A stretch of DNA of 64,000 nucleotides from Enterococcus saigonensis (lineage in GTDB: Bacteria > Bacillota > Bacilli > Lactobacillales > Enterococcaceae), in contig NZ_AP022822.1 of NCBI RefSeq assembly GCF_011397115.1, positions 2,083,501-2,147,500 on the forward strand, given 5' to 3'. The notes under the pieces were generated by a model, which was not told the DNA's origin, ran no database searches, and was given only the letters and a program-made list of their open reading frames with translations. A program made the translations under genes and the position numbers. Of this stretch, positions 60,952 through 64,000 are shown piece after piece (position 1 is the first letter of the stretch; every line of letters starts with the position of its first letter).

Positions 60952-61740
60952 TTAACTTTCAACAATATACGCTTCATAAGGCCGTAATTTATTTGAAATG
61001 TTCATATTTTTTGATTGCTAAGAATCACTTTTGCTTTTTGATCACTTGTAACAAAAGGATTTTTGATTATTTGTTCACTCAGATTGGCGACGATTCACCA
61101 TTGCCTTGCTTGATCTTTTCGTAGGTAAGCAAAAATAGCTTCATCTACTTTCAATAATAACTCGTAGGAACTTTCTTTTAAAATTTTTTCTTTGTGGCGT
61201 AAGGAAATTAACTTTTGATAATAGCGGTAAATAGACTGATCTGCCGCCAAATCATTTGCACCAGTAAAAGTCCTTTTTTTAAACCCAAATAAGACCGAAG
61301 AGAGTAATTCTGGATTATTAGCATAATCAGCACAGTTTAAAGAGATAAGTTGTGCTTTAGCAGTAATCACACCTTTTGCTTTGGCATATTCATAAATCAA
61401 ACGCGCCAAGTAACTTTTTCTGACTCCAGATTCCCCAGTGATAATCAAAGAAAATCCGTGGGGGGATACTTAATAGCCGCTTTGCATGCTTTAATTACTT
61501 TTTTAGGGAACATTCGCCACCAATAAAGGTATTAAAGGGGTCCTTAATCTCCTTTATACGCCAATATACAGGTTTGTACCGTATTTTTCGACCAACTCTT
61601 CTTTCAATAATTGAGATAAATAATGACTAACCTCTAGTCAAACAATTTTCATCTGCAATTTGTTGCGTTGTCAAATCTTTTTGACCACTATTTTCCAACT
61701 GCTTAAGTGAGTTAAGCACTTCATACCTTGCTTTTGTCAT
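60952..61740 (-). pseudogene. Chimeric pseudogene: LevR-type sigma-54 activator fused to GH13 glucosidase tail
   Basis: Degraded minus-strand remnants. From an ATG at 61740, MTKARYEVLNSLKQLE and the following DNA-binding segment match a LevR-like PRD/sigma-54 activator, but stop at 61627. The same protein continues in other frames (VSHYLSQLLKEELVEK; then PVYWRIKEIKDPFNTF), then as a P-loop segment with GESGVRKSYLARL, where the Walker Gly is Arg. After FGFKKRTFTGAN it switches abruptly to the C-terminal part of an oligo-1,6-glucosidase or dextran glucosidase (IYRYYQKLISLRHKEKI ... EAIFAYLRKD), with another frameshift before the ending LRPYEAYIVES. At least four frameshifts. It is a deletion scar. 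Confidence 0.85.
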
Positions 61741-61927
61741 TATTCTCACCGCCCCTATTTTCAACTGACTAAAAACAAAAGTAATTGTTTAATCTTTACA
61801 ATGGAATTATTATTCCACGAAAGTAAAGTAAAAAAGTCTGCGTTAACTATTCCACTCTTATCTTTCCAATGCACGTATTAAAAAAATTTTTGCATACCAC
61901 TTACTTTATCCTATATTCTCATACCAA

Positions 61928-61967
61928 AAAAGCACAAAATAGAACTGGATCTCTATTTTGTGCTTTT
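61928..61967 (-). terminator. Terminator of the nitroreductase gene
   Basis: Perfect stem AAAGCACAAAATAGA with its complement around an 8-base loop, followed by six T on the minus strand. Confidence 0.9.
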
Positions 61968-61974
61968 ATACTTT

Positions 61975-62610
61975 TTATTTAAAAGTTGTTAGTTTACTAG
62001 CAGAAAGTCTAACCGACTGATAGCCTGATTCTGCAGCTTTTCCTACAGATAAAATTAAAACAGGTAAGTATCGTTTTTCATCTAAATCAAAAGTTGTTGC
62101 CAAGTTTACTGCTTCAAATCCACCAATTGCATTGGTATCATAACCATGAGCACGTGCTACTAGCATAAACTGCATCGCAGCAAGACTAGCATCCCGTACA
62201 ATAATAGTATCCATTTCTTGTAAAGATAGATTTTGATAGTAAGGAATAATCGTTGCTAATTGGCGATCATGAACGTCTTTGGGCATGAGACCCGCATTTA
62301 ATGCTTCACCATAAATTTCCTCTCCATACTCATAGTTTCTGCGATCACCAAAAATTAAAATCATCGCGGCAGACGTGTCATTTTGCAATTGATTAAAATG
62401 AATAAATGGTTTTAACTTTTCTTTTCCTTCCTTTGTATCTACTACAACATAACGCCAAGGTTGTAGGTTCACCGAAGACGGCGCACGATTTGCTTCATCT
62501 AACATTTTAAGCATCTCTTCTCTGCTAATTTTCACCTTATCATCATAGCGTCGAATTGATTTGCGATTCAAAACAATATCACTAAAATCATTATTTATAA
62601 AAGCTGTCAT
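61975..62610 (-). CDS. Nitroreductase-family FMN oxidoreductase
   Basis: FMN-dependent NAD(P)H oxidoreductase of 211 residues, probably a homodimer. N-terminal NRKSIRRYDD (FMN phosphate contact), then APSSVNLQPWRYVVVD near 42-57 and AIGGFEAVNL near 157-166. AAGGAGC precedes the ATG. Substrates of the family are nitro compounds, quinones or flavins. It is transcribed alone, not in the flavin operon, from which the pseudogene separates it. Confidence 0.92.
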   Translation of the reverse strand: MTAFINNDFSDIVLNRKSIRRYDDKVKISREEMLKMLDEANRAPSSVNLQPWRYVVVDTKEGKEKLKPFIHFNQLQNDTSAAMILIFGDRRNYEYGEEIYGEALNAGLMPKDVHDRQLATIIPYYQNLSLQEMDTIIVRDASLAAMQFMLVARAHGYDTNAIGGFEAVNLATTFDLDEKRYLPVLILSVGKAAESGYQSVRLSASKLTTFK

Positions 62611-62801
62611 TTGCTTGCTCCTTTATTAAAAAAATGATGAACTAACTGCTAAAATATACTTGATTCAAGCTTCATCCGCAAGATTAAAGCTTAAATTATA
62701 AAAGAAAGTTTAGTAGTCCGCTTAAGATGATAACTTTTTAAAACGAAAAAGTTCCTTCTACATGATTTAAAGACATAGTCATTCAAACTTTACTTTTTTC
62801 A

Positions 62802-63452
62802 TCAGTGAACTAGCTGTTGATAGAGCGGCATTAATTCCATTAAAGTTGCGCTAGTTACATTTTCAATTTGAGAGTAGTTATCTTTCATTAAAATTTTTCC
62901 AATTTGAAAAGTTTTGCCTGCTAGCCTTGTTTGAAATTCCACTTGTATTTTTTGATCCGTTAAATAATCTTTTAAAGGTAAATGATCTTCCAATTCATGT
63001 TCTACTTGTGGCCAAATATAATAGTCATTTATATCAATATTTCGGCTCCAATCAGCAATTTCTTGCAATAAAGCATTATAGGCCCCGATACTCCCATTCC
63101 GATCATCACTTTTGTAATGTTGAAACATTAAGTAAATTTGATATTGTTTTTTATTTAACAATACAGCTAAACAGGCATTTTCGTTTTGACGATTATCACT
63201 ACGATAAGCACTCCAAAAATGATTACGTAAATTCCAACCATTAGTCCAGCTTTCTATTTTGGGTTTTGTAATCGCAAATTCCTTCGGCAGCTTACGAACA
63301 ATTGTCAAATTCAATTCTTTCCATTTTTGCCAATGTTTTTTGTAATCTGATTTAATACCTTCAATTTCTGCTGGTGAATACATCGTCTTCAATTGTTTAA
63401 ATGTATAATTTTCTCTATCTAAAATTTCAAAGTCCATAACATCTAATTCCAT
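62802..63452 (-). CDS. Uncharacterised protein, possibly HI_0552-like
   Basis: 216 residues, soluble. The sequence starts with DFEILDRENYTFKQLKTMYS and contains a core with NGWNLRNHFWSAYR and YYIWPQVEHELEDHL. I think it belongs to the HI_0552 group, which has no known function, but this is from memory and uncertain. GAGGGA precedes the ATG. It lies 13 bp after truA on the same strand, so probably one transcript. Confidence 0.7.
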   Translation of the reverse strand: MELDVMDFEILDRENYTFKQLKTMYSPAEIEGIKSDYKKHWQKWKELNLTIVRKLPKEFAITKPKIESWTNGWNLRNHFWSAYRSDNRQNENACLAVLLNKKQYQIYLMFQHYKSDDRNGSIGAYNALLQEIADWSRNIDINDYYIWPQVEHELEDHLPLKDYLTDQKIQVEFQTRLAGKTFQIGKILMKDNYSQIENVTSATLMELMPLYQQLVH

Positions 63453-63465
63453 TTTTTCCCTCTAA

Positions 63466-64000
63466 TCATTCATAAAAAACTTCATCTAAAAATAATCCGG
63501 CAGCTGGAACTGTTTCTCCTGCATCTTGACGTATTTTATTTTCTAAAACATCATCAATGACATTCATATCTAATTTACCCATGCCAATTTCTAGTAAAGT
63601 ACCAGTTAAGATTCGAATCATTTTATGCAAAAAACCATCCCCAATAAAAGTAAAATGCAACATAGCACCTTCTTTTTCAATTCGTATTTCTTCAATTTTA
63701 CGAACAGTTGATTTTTTGGTTTTTTTCAAAGCAGAAAAGCCAATAAAATCATGTGTTCCAAGTAATTTTTCAGACGCTTTTCCCATTTTTTCAAGATCTA
63801 ATTCTTGTGGTACATAAAAGCTATGATGTCGATAGAAAGCGGTGGGAATAACATCGTTCCAAACATAGTAGCTGTATTGTTTAGCCTTGGCATTGTAGCG
63901 CGCATGAAATCTATCACCCACTTCTGATACGTCTTTAATAACAATATCATTTGGTAAGTATCGATTAAGAAAAGTAAGTATTTCATGAGTAGATAACGTA
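63466..64000 (-). CDS. truA: tRNA pseudouridine synthase A, C-terminal part (runs off window end)
   Basis: The 177 residues visible are the C-terminal part of TruA, which makes pseudouridine at positions 38-40 of tRNAs. Conserved blocks: FLNRYLPNDIVI, DRFHARYNAKAKQYSYYVW, GTHDFIGFSA and the C-terminal FLHKMIRILTGTLLEIG. The frame stays open to the window edge, so the start and the catalytic RTDAG Asp lie beyond it. It is upstream of the unassigned gene on the same strand. Confidence 0.94.
   Translation of the reverse strand, partial: TLSTHEILTFLNRYLPNDIVIKDVSEVGDRFHARYNAKAKQYSYYVWNDVIPTAFYRHHSFYVPQELDLEKMGKASEKLLGTHDFIGFSALKKTKKSTVRKIEEIRIEKEGAMLHFTFIGDGFLHKMIRILTGTLLEIGMGKLDMNVIDDVLENKIRQDAGETVPAAGLFLDEVFYE

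Overview
The window is a low-GC Gram-positive (Firmicutes, order Lactobacillales) chromosome segment. The closest fit is the family Enterococcaceae; I cannot name a species. This rests on AT-rich DNA, strong AGGAGG-type ribosome binding sites, frequent TTG starts (spx, sbcD, apbE, a HAD hydrolase and an esterase), and a conserved block of spx, mecA, coiA, pepF, spxH, a CYTH protein, relQ, nadK, an RluA-family synthase and mgtE. There is no rRNA, CRISPR array, prophage or insertion sequence. One tRNA (Gln, anticodon CUG) is present.

Layout. 1-9200: relQ-nadK-rluA-type-mgtE operon (minus), CYTH and spxH (plus), then pepF, coiA, mecA and spx (minus), covering stringent response, Clp proteolysis adaptors and competence. 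9200-10037: an AT-rich gene-free gap with a perfect 30-bp palindrome. 10038-24430: housekeeping and repair (HAD hydrolase, SNF2 helicase, sbcDC, plsC, trmN6-type methylase, GIY-YIG protein, paired fluoride channels plus a 22-residue ORF, efp, a CDF transporter, a DUF2075 ATPase). 24518-34394: a membrane protease and a divergent maltodextrin locus. Three GH13 enzymes face the mdxEFG importer, and each promoter carries a LacI/MalR-type operator. 34395-39560: YxeA-like protein, C69 dipeptidase, PP2C-like phosphatase and a dicarboxylate symporter. 39734-47394: an oxamate/allantoin-type cluster of MFS carrier, DUF2877 protein, a natural FdrA-DUF1116 fusion, a divergent PucR regulator and an esterase-like protein. 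47496-56788: membrane protein, a 59-residue ORF, Cof phosphatase, FetAB-like exporter, proC, an SMR (Gdx-like) exporter behind a probable guanidine-responsive leader, a PNPOx-fold protein, tRNA-Gln, a TMEM175-type channel, MarR and a multidrug ABC exporter.

56947-60690 holds the most interesting unit. A four-gene minus-strand operon encodes an XRE/TPR regulator, a cytoplasmic ApbE flavin transferase, a small NADPH-FMN reductase, and a 418-residue FMN reductase-PAS protein. That last protein ends in three copies of a DGVSSAS motif resembling the ApbE flavinylation site. I read it as a self-contained soluble redox system in which ApbE attaches up to three FMN groups to the tail of a reductase. 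The covalent modification is an inference.

60952-61740 is a scar in which the front of a LevR-type sigma-54 activator has been joined by deletion to the tail of a glucosidase, with several frameshifts. The window ends with a nitroreductase, an unassigned protein and the C-terminal part of truA.
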